Assembly (NCBI RefSeq): GCF_900215205.1
Contig: NZ_OBDY01000032.1
Location: 51,337 to 115,336 of the forward strand
Source: Paractinoplanes atraurantiacus
Lineage (GTDB): Bacteria; Actinomycetota; Actinomycetes; Mycobacteriales; Micromonosporaceae
Direction of reading: 5' to 3'
Length of the DNA stretch: 64,000 bases
The notes below the pieces were generated by a model. The model did no database searches and was not told the DNA's origin. It saw only the letters and a list, made by a program, of their open reading frames with translations. This document shows, in pieces, positions 53,054 to 62,200 of this stretch (position 1 is the first letter of the stretch; each line of letters starts with the position of its first letter). A program made the position numbers and the translations under genes.

Positions 53054-54375
53054 CACAGTCCGGATACGCAACCGAGCGCGAGACCACCGAGGGCCGCGTC
53101 TTCACCGTCACCGGCGGCGACTGGGACACCGTCACCGGCAGTGTCGACCCGTTGAGCAACGAGAAGATCGTCGTCAACATGGGCCCGCAGCACCCGTCGA
53201 CGCACGGCGTCCTGCGGCTCGTGCTCGAACTCGAGGGCGAGACCGTTCAAGAGGTACGGCCGGTCGTCGGTTACCTGCACACGGGCATCGAGAAGAACCT
53301 CGAATACCGCAACTGGACGCAGGGCACCACCTTCGTCACCCGGGCCGACTACCTCGCGCCGCTGTTCAACGAGGCCGGTTACTGCCTCGCCGTCGAGAAG
53401 CTGCTCGGCATCACCGACCAGATCACCGAGCGGGCGAACACCATCCGGGTGCTCTTCATGGAGCTGAACCGGATCTCGTCGCACCTGGTCTGGCTGGCCA
53501 CCACCGGCATGGAGCTGGGCGCCATCTCGATGATGCTCTACGGCTTCCGCGAGCGTGAGTACATTCTCGACATCTTCGAGGAGACCTCCGGCCTGCGGAT
53601 GAACCACGCCTACTTCCGCCCGGGCGGAGTGGCGCAGGACGTACCCGAGTCGGCGATCAAGAAGATCCGCGACTTTCTGGTCTACCTGCCCAAGAAGCTC
53701 AAGGAGTACGAGGCGATGCTCTCCGGCCAGGTGATCTGGCAGGAGCGCACCCAGGGCGTCGCCGTGCTCGACGTGACCGGTTGCCTCGCGCTCGGCATCA
53801 CCGGGCCCGTGCTGCGTTCCGCCGGACTGGCTTGGGACCTGCGGAAGACGATGCCCTACTGCGGCTATGAGAATTATGAGTTCGACGTCCCGACCGCGAC
53901 GACCGCCGACGTCTGGGGGCGGTACCAGGTTCGTCTCGCCGAGATCCGAGAGTCTCTCAAGATCATAGAGCAGGCCCTCGACCGTCTCCGGCCGGGTCCG
54001 ATCTTCATCGCCGACAAAAAGATAGCCTGGCCTGCGCAATTGGCCGTCGGGCTGGACGGCATGGGCAACTCGCTCGAGCATGTGGCCAAGATCATGGGCC
54101 AGTCGATGGAGTCCCTTATCCACCATTTCAAGCTCGTGACCGAGGGCTTCCGGGTACCGGCGGGCCAGGTCTACGTCGCGATCGAACACCCGCGCGGAGA
54201 GCTCGGCGTGCACGCCGTCTCCGACGGTGGCACCCATCCCTACCGGGTGCACATGCGCGACCCGAGCTTCGTGAACCTCCAGGCCATCCCCGCGATGGCC
54301 GAGGGTGCGCTTCTGGCCGACGTCATCGCCGGTGGCGCGTCATTGGACCCCGTGATGGGTGGGTGTGACCGGTAA
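53050..54375 (+). CDS. nuoD: NADH-quinone oxidoreductase subunit D
   Basis: NuoD (49 kDa) forms the quinone-binding cavity with NuoB. The 441-aa protein has GPQHPSTHG (45-53), GYLHTGIEK (74-82) and the C-terminal RDPSF and G-G-C-D-R end typical of the family. ATG 53050 is inside the end of nuoC. The N-terminal 35 residues are a short non-conserved lead. Its stop TAA shares its last base with the nuoE ATG. Confidence 0.96.
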   Translation: MTQSGYATERETTEGRVFTVTGGDWDTVTGSVDPLSNEKIVVNMGPQHPSTHGVLRLVLELEGETVQEVRPVVGYLHTGIEKNLEYRNWTQGTTFVTRADYLAPLFNEAGYCLAVEKLLGITDQITERANTIRVLFMELNRISSHLVWLATTGMELGAISMMLYGFREREYILDIFEETSGLRMNHAYFRPGGVAQDVPESAIKKIRDFLVYLPKKLKEYEAMLSGQVIWQERTQGVAVLDVTGCLALGITGPVLRSAGLAWDLRKTMPYCGYENYEFDVPTATTADVWGRYQVRLAEIRESLKIIEQALDRLRPGPIFIADKKIAWPAQLAVGLDGMGNSLEHVAKIMGQSMESLIHHFKLVTEGFRVPAGQVYVAIEHPRGELGVHAVSDGGTHPYRVHMRDPSFVNLQAIPAMAEGALLADVIAGGASLDPVMGGCDR

Positions 54376-55391
54376 TGACTGATACAACGGTGGATTTCTC
54401 CCCCGCCGCCGCCCCTCTGGCCGAGAAGCTGCTCGGCCAGGCAACTGAGATCCTCGCTCGCTACCCCGCCGGTCGCGAACGGTCGGCCCTGCTGCCGCTG
54501 CTGCACCTGGTGCAGACGGTCGAGGGCCACGTCAGCCCCAACGGCGTGGCGTTCTGTGCCGAGATCCTGGGCATCAACAAGGCCCAGGTCGGCGCGGTCG
54601 CGACGTTCTACACGATGTACAAGCGCCGGCCGACCGGCGAGTACCTCGTGAGCGTCTGCACCAACACGCTGTGCAACACGCTCGGCGGCCAGGAGGTCTA
54701 CGACCAGCTGTCCGAGCACCTCGGCGTCGGGCACGACGAGACCACCGGCGACGGCCGCATCACGCTGGAGCACGCCGAGTGCCTGGCCGCCTGCGACTAC
54801 GCGCCGGTGGTGACGGTCAACTACGACTTCGCCCTCGACGAGGCCACCCCGGAAGCCGCGGTCGGCCTGGTCGAGAAGCTGCGCGCCGGCGAGTCGTACA
54901 CACCGGCCCGGGGTGCGCGGATCTGCTCCCTCAAGGAGATGCAGGTCCAGCTGGCCGGCTTCGCCGACCCCCGCGAGGGCGCGGTCGGCGACGGCCGGGC
55001 CGGAGCGCCGACGCTGCGCGGCGTGACCCTCGCCCAGGAGCACGGCGTGGCGGTGCCGAACTTCAACCCGGACACTCCCATCACCAAGACCAAGCCCTCC
55101 CCGCGTGAGGAGAGCAAGGGCACGGTGGCCACCGTCGTCGACAAGGTCAAGTCGGCGGTGACCTCGCACGCGGGCAAGCCGGTCAAGGCCGGCGACGCCA
55201 AGGACCCTGAGGTCCGTACGGCCCAGCAGCGCAACCCCGACGCGAGCACCCCCGACGAGACGGGCGACGCCAAGGCCACGCCGCCGGCGCCGAGCAATCC
55301 GGCCGAGGCGGCCGGTGCCTCGGCCAACCAGCCCGCCGGTGACGGCAAGCCCGCCGGCGACACCGCCCGCGGCAGCGAGGAGGCGAAGTGA
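54375..55391 (+). CDS. nuoE: NADH-quinone oxidoreductase subunit E with long disordered tail
   Basis: NuoE (24 kDa) holds the [2Fe-2S] cluster N1a. Cluster ligands are C95, C100, C136 and C140. The catalytic fold ends near 190, but the protein is 338 aa: the last 150 residues or so are Lys/Ala/Pro/Glu-rich (VKAGDAKDPEV, PPAPSNPAEAAGASANQ), absent from E. coli NuoE (166 aa). The tail is probably disordered; its role is unknown. It overlaps nuoF (GTGA). Confidence 0.95.
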   Translation: MTDTTVDFSPAAAPLAEKLLGQATEILARYPAGRERSALLPLLHLVQTVEGHVSPNGVAFCAEILGINKAQVGAVATFYTMYKRRPTGEYLVSVCTNTLCNTLGGQEVYDQLSEHLGVGHDETTGDGRITLEHAECLAACDYAPVVTVNYDFALDEATPEAAVGLVEKLRAGESYTPARGARICSLKEMQVQLAGFADPREGAVGDGRAGAPTLRGVTLAQEHGVAVPNFNPDTPITKTKPSPREESKGTVATVVDKVKSAVTSHAGKPVKAGDAKDPEVRTAQQRNPDASTPDETGDAKATPPAPSNPAEAAGASANQPAGDGKPAGDTARGSEEAK

Positions 55392-56704
55392 CCCAGCCAC
55401 GGCGTGAGCTTCTGGAAAAGCTGACCCCGGTCCTCACCAAGCGCTGGCTCTCGCCGAACGCGTGGCAGATCGGCGTCTACGAGCAGCTGGACGGATACCG
55501 GGCGGTCCGCAAGGCGCTCGACGTCCACCCGGACGACCTGATCCAGCTCATCAAGGACTCGGGCCTGCGCGGCCGCGGCGGCGCCGGCTTCCCGACCGGT
55601 CTCAAGTGGGGCTTCATCCCGCAGGGCGATGGCAAGCCGCACTACCTCGTGATCAACGCGGACGAGGGCGAGCCGGGCACCTGCAAGGACCTGCCGCTGA
55701 TGACCTACGACCCGCACTCGCTGGTCGAGGGCGCGATCATCGCGGCGTACGCGATCCGGGCCAACCGGGCCTTCATCTACATCCGTGGCGAGGCGGTGCA
55801 CGCCGCTCGCCGGCTGCGCAACGCGGTCGAGGAGGCGCGCGCCGCCGGATACCTGGGCGAGAACATCCTCGGATCCGGGTTCGACCTCGAGTTGGTCGTG
55901 CACAGCGGCGCCGGCGCGTACATCTGTGGCGAGGAGACCGCCCTGCTGGACTCGCTCGAGGGCTTCCGCGGCCAGCCGCGGCTGCGGCCGCCGTTCCCGG
56001 CGATCGCCGGCCTCTACGCGAGCCCGACGGTGGTCAACAACGTCGGCACCATCGCCAGCGTGCCGTACATCGTGCTCGGCGGCGCCGACTGGTGGAAGAG
56101 CATGGGCACCGAGAAATCGGCCGGCCCGATGATCTACTCGCTCTCCGGCCGGATCGCCAACCCGGGGCAGTACGAGTGCGGCCTCGGCATCACCCTGCGC
56201 GAGCTGATCGAGCTGGCCGGAGGGATGAAGCCCGGGCACAACCTGAAGTTCTGGACGCCCGGCGGGTCGTCGACGCCGCTGCTCACCGCCGAGCACATCG
56301 ACACGGCGATGGACTTCGAGGGCGTCGCCGCGGCCGGCTCCATCCTGGGCACCACGGCGATGCAGATCTTCAGCGACCAGGACTGCCCGGTCTACTCGAC
56401 CTGGCGGTGGCTGGAGTTCTACCACCACGAGTCGTGCGGCAAGTGCACCCCGTGCCGCGAGGGCAACTACTGGATGGTCCGCACCTATCGCCGGATCCTG
56501 TCCGGCGAGGGCACGTACAAGGACCTCGACACCCTGCAGGACACCGCCGACAACATCTTCGGCCGGTCGTTCTGCGGTCTCGGCGACGGCGCGGCCACCC
56601 CGGTCATGTCCACGTTGAAGTTCTTCCGCCAGGACTACCTGGACTATATCGAGGGCCGGACAGCTCCGCGCTTGTCCGCCAAGGCTCTGGTTGGAGCTCA
56701 CTGA
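55388..56704 (+). CDS. nuoF: NADH-quinone oxidoreductase subunit F
   Basis: NuoF (51 kDa) binds NADH and FMN and holds cluster N3. The 438-aa protein has the NADH-site glycine loop [18 protein letters not shown], the FMN region [12 protein letters not shown] and the [4Fe-4S] ligands C350, C353, C356 ([12 protein letters not shown]) and C396. Start GTG 55388 overlaps the nuoE stop; the stop overlaps nuoG (TGATG). Together with nuoE and nuoG it forms the NADH dehydrogenase module. Confidence 0.96.
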   Translation: MTQPRRELLEKLTPVLTKRWLSPNAWQIGVYEQLDGYRAVRKALDVHPDDLIQLIKDSGLRGRGGAGFPTGLKWGFIPQGDGKPHYLVINADEGEPGTCKDLPLMTYDPHSLVEGAIIAAYAIRANRAFIYIRGEAVHAARRLRNAVEEARAAGYLGENILGSGFDLELVVHSGAGAYICGEETALLDSLEGFRGQPRLRPPFPAIAGLYASPTVVNNVGTIASVPYIVLGGADWWKSMGTEKSAGPMIYSLSGRIANPGQYECGLGITLRELIELAGGMKPGHNLKFWTPGGSSTPLLTAEHIDTAMDFEGVAAAGSILGTTAMQIFSDQDCPVYSTWRWLEFYHHESCGKCTPCREGNYWMVRTYRRILSGEGTYKDLDTLQDTADNIFGRSFCGLGDGAATPVMSTLKFFRQDYLDYIEGRTAPRLSAKALVGAH

Positions 56705-59181
56705 TGACGGACGTAGCCAAGAAGGCCGACACTGTCACGCTCACGATCGACGGGATCGAGGTGACCGCGGAGAAGGGCGAGCTCGTCATCCGCGTCGCCG
56801 AGCGGATGGGCATCGCGATTCCCCGGTTCTGCGACCACCCGCTGCTCGCGCCGGCCGGCGCCTGCCGGCAGTGCCTGGTCGACATCGAGGGCCAGCGCAA
56901 GCCGGTCGCCTCCTGCACGCAGACGGTGGCCGAGGGCATGGTCGTCAAGACCCAGCTCACCTCGCCGGTGGCCGCCAAGGCGCAGGGCGGCGTGATGGAG
57001 CTGCTGCTCGCCAACCACCCGCTCGACTGCCCGACCTGCGACAAGGGCGGCGAGTGCCCCCTGCAGAACCAGGCCATGACCAACGGCCGCGCCGACTCCC
57101 GCTTCCACGAGCACAAGCGCGAGTACGAGAAGCCGATCCACATCTCCAGCCAGGTGCTGCTGGACCGCGAGCGGTGCATCCTGTGCCAGCGCTGCACCCG
57201 GTTCTCCGAGGAGATCGCCGGCGACAAGTTCATCGACCTGATGGACCGCTCGTCCGGCGAGCAGATCAACGTCTACCGGGACGACTTCTTCGGCGGGCGC
57301 GGCACCGGTGACGGCCAGGTCGGCGAGGGCGAGGGCGACGTCGCCTTCAACTCGTACTTCTCCGGCAACACCATCCAGATCTGCCCGGTTGGCGCGCTCA
57401 CCGGTGAGCAGTACAGGTTCCGGGCCCGCCCGTTCGACCTGGTCTCCACTCCGACCGCGTGCGAGCACTGCGCGGCCGGCTGCTCGATGCGGGCCGACCA
57501 CCGCCGGGGCAAGGTGCTGCGCCGGCTGGCCGGCGACGACCCGGCGGTCAACGAGGAGTGGAACTGCGACAAGGGTCGCTGGGGCTTCCGCTACACGACG
57601 GCGAACGACCGCATCACCACGCCGCTGATCCGCGGCGCCGACGGTGAGCTGCGGGAGGCGTCCTGGAGCGAGGCGCTGCTGGCGGCGGCCGAGGGTCTGA
57701 CCGCGGCCCGGACGGCGGGGGTCGGCGTGCTCACCGGCGGCCGGCTCACCGTGGAGGACGCGTACGCGTACGCCAAATTCGCCCGTCTCGCCCTCGGCAC
57801 CAACGACATCGACTTCCGGGCCCGCCCGCTCAGCGCCGAGGAGGCCGACTTCCTGGCCTCGTCGGTGGCCGGGCTGGCCGACGTGACCTACGAGGACGTC
57901 GAGAACGCCGGCTCCGTGGTCATCGCCGGGCTGGAGCCGGAGGAGGAGTGCCCGATCCTCTTCCTGCGCCTGCGCAAGGGCTTCACCCGCAAGCGGCTGA
58001 AGGTCACGGCCGTCGCGCCGTACCTGACCCGGGGCTTCACCAAGCTCGGGGCTTCGCTGGTCGCCGCGGTGCCCGGCGAGGAGGCCCGGCTGCTGGCCGA
58101 GGACCCGGCCGTCACCGCCGCGCTCTCGGAGCCGGGCGCGGTCCTGATCGTCGGCGAGCGCCTGGCCACGGTGCCCGGCGGTCTGTCCGCGGCGGCGGCG
58201 CTGGCCGCTCGCACCGGCGCGCGTCTCGCGTGGGTGCCCCGCCGGGCCGGTGACCGCGGCGCGATCGACGCCGGCTGCCTGCCCAACCTGCTGCCGGGCG
58301 GCCGCCCGGTGAGCGACCCGGCCGCGCGGGCCGAGCTCACGCGGGCGTGGAAGACCACTGAGGACGCGCTGTCCGGCACGGCCGGCCGCGACACCGACGC
58401 CATCATCGCGGCGGCGGCCGAGGGCAGGCTCGGCGGCCTGCTGGTCGCCGGCGTCGACCCGGGCGACCTGGCCGACCCGCGGCTGGCCGAGCAGGCGCTC
58501 GAGACGGCCGGCTTCGTGGTCAGCCTGGAGCTGCGGCAGAGCGCGGTCACCCGCCGCGCCGACGTGGTGCTGCCGGTGGCCCCGGCGGCCGAGAAGTCGG
58601 GCACCTACCTCGACTGGGAGGGCCGGCTCCGGTCCTTCGGAACGGTGCTGCCGACCAGCACGGCGATGACCGACGGCCGGGTGCTCGAGGCCATCGCCGC
58701 CCTCATGGACGTGACGCTCGGCACCGGTGACGTGATGGCGATCCGGCGCGAGCTCGGCGCCATGCCGGCGAGCAGCGCGGCCCGCCCGGCGCAGCCCTCG
58801 GTCGCTCCGGCGCCGTTGCCCTCGGTTTCCACCACGGAGGCCGTCCTCGCCACCTGGCACCACCTGATCGACCTCGGCTCGCTGACCGAGGGCGACGCGG
58901 TGCTCGCCGGCACGGCCCGCACGCCGCTGGCCCGCATCGGCAAGGACCTGGCCGAGGAGCTGGGCGTGGCCGACGGCGACGCGCTCACGGTCGGCACCGG
59001 CCGCGGGGCGATCACCCTGCCGGTCGCGATCACCGACCTGCCGCCGCGGGTGGTGTGGCTGCCCACGAACTCGCCGGGCTCGACGCTGCGCCGCAGCCTC
59101 GGGGTCACCGCCGGCGCGGTTGTCCGGCTCTCGGCCGGCCGGCCCGGACCGATCCTCGCCTCCGCGGGAGCGAACGCATGA
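56704..59181 (+). CDS. nuoG: NADH-quinone oxidoreductase subunit G
   Basis: NuoG (75 kDa) is the largest peripheral subunit. The 825-aa protein has the [2Fe-2S] N1b cysteines C43, C54, C57 and C71, the H-x3-C-x2-C-x5-C set ([15 protein letters not shown]) for N5, [10 protein letters not shown] for N4, and [10 protein letters not shown] plus a later Cys (EWNCDKG) for an N7-type cluster. The C-terminal half is the molybdopterin-oxidoreductase-like fold without a Mo site. Ala-rich loops interrupt it. It overlaps nuoH (ATGA). Confidence 0.95.
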   Translation: MTDVAKKADTVTLTIDGIEVTAEKGELVIRVAERMGIAIPRFCDHPLLAPAGACRQCLVDIEGQRKPVASCTQTVAEGMVVKTQLTSPVAAKAQGGVMELLLANHPLDCPTCDKGGECPLQNQAMTNGRADSRFHEHKREYEKPIHISSQVLLDRERCILCQRCTRFSEEIAGDKFIDLMDRSSGEQINVYRDDFFGGRGTGDGQVGEGEGDVAFNSYFSGNTIQICPVGALTGEQYRFRARPFDLVSTPTACEHCAAGCSMRADHRRGKVLRRLAGDDPAVNEEWNCDKGRWGFRYTTANDRITTPLIRGADGELREASWSEALLAAAEGLTAARTAGVGVLTGGRLTVEDAYAYAKFARLALGTNDIDFRARPLSAEEADFLASSVAGLADVTYEDVENAGSVVIAGLEPEEECPILFLRLRKGFTRKRLKVTAVAPYLTRGFTKLGASLVAAVPGEEARLLAEDPAVTAALSEPGAVLIVGERLATVPGGLSAAAALAARTGARLAWVPRRAGDRGAIDAGCLPNLLPGGRPVSDPAARAELTRAWKTTEDALSGTAGRDTDAIIAAAAEGRLGGLLVAGVDPGDLADPRLAEQALETAGFVVSLELRQSAVTRRADVVLPVAPAAEKSGTYLDWEGRLRSFGTVLPTSTAMTDGRVLEAIAALMDVTLGTGDVMAIRRELGAMPASSAARPAQPSVAPAPLPSVSTTEAVLATWHHLIDLGSLTEGDAVLAGTARTPLARIGKDLAEELGVADGDALTVGTGRGAITLPVAITDLPPRVVWLPTNSPGSTLRRSLGVTAGAVVRLSAGRPGPILASAGANA

Positions 59182-60554
59182 AGTCGACCATCCTGGCGGC
59201 CCACGCCGTCGACCCCACCCTCCAGACGTTCGAGGACGACATCTGGTGGATCACGCTGATCAAGCTGTTCGGCGTCTTCGTCCTGCTGCTCCTGTTGACG
59301 CTCTTCACGATCAACTATGAGCGCAAGGTCGTGGCCCGGATGGCGGTCCGCCCCGGTCCCAACCAGGTCGGTCCCAAGGGCTGGCTGCAGAGCCTCACCG
59401 ACGGCGTGAAGCTGCCGTTCAAGGAGGAGATCATCCCGAAGACCGCCGACAAGGTGGTCTACTTCATCGCCCCGGTGATCTCGGCGACGACGGCCTTCAC
59501 CGCCTTCTCGGTGATCCCGTTCGGCGGCGTGGTCAACATGTTCGGCCAGACGACGGCGCTGCAGCTCACCGACGTGCCGGTCTCGGTGCTGGTGCTGCTC
59601 GCCTGCTCCTCGATGAGCGTCTACGGCGTCGTGCTGGCCGGGTGGGCGTCCGGCTCGACCTATCCGCTGCTGGGCGGCTTGCGGTCGAGTGCGCAGATGA
59701 TCTCGTACGAGGTCGCCATGGGTCTGTCGATCGTCGCTGTCTTCATGACGGCCGGCACCATGAGCACCTCGCAGATCGTGAAGGCGCAGGCCGAGGGCAA
59801 CCCGGTGAACATCTTCGGCTGGGAGGCGACGACACCCAGTTGGTACGCCATCCTGCTGCTCCCGAGCTTCGTCATCTACTGCATCGCGGCCGTGGGCGAG
59901 ACCAACCGGGCGCCGTTCGACCTGCCCGAGGCCGAGTCCGAGCTGGTCGGTGGCTTCCACACCGAGTACTCGTCGTTCAAGTTCGCGCTGTTCTTCCTGG
60001 CCGAGTACATCAACATGATCACCGTCTCGGCGTTCTGCACGACGCTGTTCCTCGGCGGCTGGCGCGCGCCCTGGCCGATCACCACGATCTGGGAAGGCGC
60101 CAACGCCGGCTACTTCGGCCTGATCTGGTTCTTCGCCAAGGTGCTGCTGCTGCTCTTCGGCTTCATCTGGCTGCGGGCCACGCTGCCCCGCATGCGCTAC
60201 GACCAGTTCATGCGGTTCGGCTGGAAGGTCCTCATCCCGGTCAACCTGGTGTGGATCCTCTTCCTGGCCTACGTCAAGGTCGCCAACAACGAGCTGTCGC
60301 AGCAGGCCAAGTGGATCTCGATCGTCGGCATCGTCGTGGTGGTCCTGCTGATCGCCATGCTCTGGCCGGCCACCCGCAAGCCACGGCAGCTCTCCCTCGA
60401 GGAACAGCTGGCCGCGCGACCACCGGGCAGCTTCCCGGTGCCACCGATCGACCTTCAGGTTCCCCCCAGCCCACGGGCCCGCCGCGCGGTGGCCGAACGG
60501 GCGCCCGCCACGGTGGGCGGCGACCCCGCCCCCTCGGAAAACAAGGAGGTGTGA
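59178..60554 (+). CDS. nuoH: NADH-quinone oxidoreductase subunit H
   Basis: NuoH links the quinone site to the membrane arm. The 458-aa protein has about eight helices and the quinone-cavity motif [12 protein letters not shown] (240-251), with [18 protein letters not shown] after it. About 60 C-terminal residues after the last helix (Pro/Arg-rich: [18 protein letters not shown]) form a cytoplasmic tail absent from E. coli NuoH (325 aa). It is followed after 1 nt by nuoI. Confidence 0.95.
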   Translation: MKSTILAAHAVDPTLQTFEDDIWWITLIKLFGVFVLLLLLTLFTINYERKVVARMAVRPGPNQVGPKGWLQSLTDGVKLPFKEEIIPKTADKVVYFIAPVISATTAFTAFSVIPFGGVVNMFGQTTALQLTDVPVSVLVLLACSSMSVYGVVLAGWASGSTYPLLGGLRSSAQMISYEVAMGLSIVAVFMTAGTMSTSQIVKAQAEGNPVNIFGWEATTPSWYAILLLPSFVIYCIAAVGETNRAPFDLPEAESELVGGFHTEYSSFKFALFFLAEYINMITVSAFCTTLFLGGWRAPWPITTIWEGANAGYFGLIWFFAKVLLLLFGFIWLRATLPRMRYDQFMRFGWKVLIPVNLVWILFLAYVKVANNELSQQAKWISIVGIVVVVLLIAMLWPATRKPRQLSLEEQLAARPPGSFPVPPIDLQVPPSPRARRAVAERAPATVGGDPAPSENKEV

Positions 60555-60555
60555 C

Positions 60556-61149
60556 GTGGGTACGTTCACCGGCTCCTTCAAGGGCTTCGGGGTGACCTTC
60601 GCGCACATGTTCCGCAAGGTCATCACGACCGACTACCCGTTCACACCGCCGACGCCGGCCCCGCGATACCACGGCCGGCACATCCTCAACCGGCACCCGG
60701 ACGGGCTGGAGAAGTGCATCGGGTGCGAGCTGTGCGCCTGGGCCTGCCCGGCCGACGCGATCTACGTCGAGGGTGCCGACAACACCGACGAGCAGCGCTT
60801 CTCGCCCGGTGAGCGGTACGCGGGGATCTACCAGATCAACTACGCGCGGTGCATCTTCTGCGGTCTGTGCATCGAGGCCTGCCCGACCCGCTCGCTCACC
60901 ATGAGCAACGAGTACGAGCTGGCCCGCGACAGCCGGCAGGACCTGATCTTCACGAAGAAGGAGCTGTTGGCCCCGCTGCTGGAGGGCATGGAGCAGCCGC
61001 CGCACCCGATGCGCCTGGGCGAGACCGACAAGGACTACTACGTCGGCGCTCTCACCAACCCGGGCACCTCGGTCGGCGCCGAGCGGGCCCCCTGGGCGAC
61101 CAACGACGCCGAGGACGCGACGGGCGCCGCCTCCAAGGAGGCGGTGTGA
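60556..61149 (+). CDS. nuoI: NADH-quinone oxidoreductase subunit I
   Basis: NuoI is the 8Fe ferredoxin-like subunit with clusters N6a and N6b. The 197-aa protein has two CxxCxxCxxxCP motifs: C54, C57, C60, C64 and C99, C102, C105, C109. The C-terminal 60 residues hold an Ala/Asp/Glu-rich end. GTG 60556; the ribosome site AAGGAGG overlaps the nuoH stop region. It overlaps nuoJ by 1 nt. Confidence 0.96.
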   Translation: MGTFTGSFKGFGVTFAHMFRKVITTDYPFTPPTPAPRYHGRHILNRHPDGLEKCIGCELCAWACPADAIYVEGADNTDEQRFSPGERYAGIYQINYARCIFCGLCIEACPTRSLTMSNEYELARDSRQDLIFTKKELLAPLLEGMEQPPHPMRLGETDKDYYVGALTNPGTSVGAERAPWATNDAEDATGAASKEAV

Positions 61150-61892
61150 TGGACACCGTCTCCACCGGCGAGGCCGTCGCCTTCTGGATCCTCGGCTCGA
61201 TCGCGGTCATCGGCGCGCTCGGCATGGTGATCGCCCGCAACGCCGTGCACTCCGCGCTCTGGCTCGTGCTGACGATGCTCTGCCTGGGCGTGCTCTACGT
61301 GGTCAACGCGGCGCCGTTCCTCGGCATGGTGCAGATCATCGTCTACACCGGCGCGATCATGATGCTCTTCCTCTTCGTGCTCATGCTGGTCGGCCGGGAC
61401 GCCTCGGACTCGCTGATCGAGACGTTGCGCGGCCAGCGGGTCGCGGCGATCGTGCTCGGCGTCGGTTTCGCGATCCTGGTCGGCACCGGGCTGGCCCGGT
61501 CGCTCGGCGACACCCCCACGGTCGGCCTGACCGAGGCCAACGCCAACGGGAACGTGCAGGGCCTGGCGTCCCTGCTGTTCACCCGCTACGTCTTCGCCTT
61601 CGAGGTCACGTCGGCCCTGCTCATCACGGCGGCGGTCGGCGCGATGGTCCTGGCCCACGTCGAGCGGGCCAAGGCCGACGTCGTCGACCAGCTGACCCGG
61701 ATGAAGCAGCGCTTCCGCCCCGGTAACTACCCCGGACCGAAGCCGGGACCCGGCGTGTACGCCAACACGATGTCGGTGGCCGCGCCCGCCCGCCTGCCGG
61801 ACGGCAACGGCGCCGAGCGGAGCATCTCCCCGATCCTGCCTCTCCGCGAGCTCACGGCGGACGAGGCAGCCCCGAAGGGAACAGAGAAGTGA
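61149..61892 (+). CDS. nuoJ: NADH-quinone oxidoreductase subunit J
   Basis: NuoJ is a membrane-arm subunit with five helices. The 247-aa protein has the family's [21 protein letters not shown] helix-3 region (given in the gene near residue 57-77 in two parts) and a polar C-terminal tail of about 60 residues (after [19 protein letters not shown]) of low similarity. ATG 61149 overlaps the nuoI stop; its stop overlaps the nuoK GTG. Confidence 0.94.
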   Translation: MDTVSTGEAVAFWILGSIAVIGALGMVIARNAVHSALWLVLTMLCLGVLYVVNAAPFLGMVQIIVYTGAIMMLFLFVLMLVGRDASDSLIETLRGQRVAAIVLGVGFAILVGTGLARSLGDTPTVGLTEANANGNVQGLASLLFTRYVFAFEVTSALLITAAVGAMVLAHVERAKADVVDQLTRMKQRFRPGNYPGPKPGPGVYANTMSVAAPARLPDGNGAERSISPILPLRELTADEAAPKGTEK

Positions 61893-62188
61893 CTCCTGAC
61901 TACTACCTCGTTCTGGCGGCCATCCTCTTCACCATCGGCGCCTCCGGGGTGCTCGTCCGCCGCAACGCGATCGTGCTCTTCATGTGCATCGAGCTGATGC
62001 TCAACGCCGCGAACCTCGCCCTGGTCACCTTCAGCCGCATCAACGGCAGCCTCGACGGCCAGATCATCGCGTTCTTCGTGATGGTCGTCGCGGCGGCCGA
62101 GGTCGTGGTGGGTCTCGCGATCATCATGTCGATCTTCCGTACGAGGCGCTCCGCGAGCGTCGACGACGCGAACCTCCTCAAGTACTAA
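61889..62188 (+). CDS. nuoK: NADH-quinone oxidoreductase subunit K
   Basis: NuoK is a three-helix MrpC-like proton-channel subunit. The 99-aa protein has both conserved membrane glutamates, Glu35 ([13 protein letters not shown]) and Glu71 ([11 protein letters not shown]). It is exactly of family length. GTG 61889 overlaps nuoJ. A GGGG-containing ribosome site for nuoL follows its stop. Confidence 0.96.
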   Translation: MTPDYYLVLAAILFTIGASGVLVRRNAIVLFMCIELMLNAANLALVTFSRINGSLDGQIIAFFVMVVAAAEVVVGLAIIMSIFRTRRSASVDDANLLKY

Positions 62189-62200
62189 AGGGGCCTTCAC

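Noticed and set aside
55462-56703. Long N-terminal extension in frame with nuoG, overlapping nuoF
   Set aside because: The real start is ATG 56704; upstream frame is the Arg/Gly-rich shadow of nuoF.
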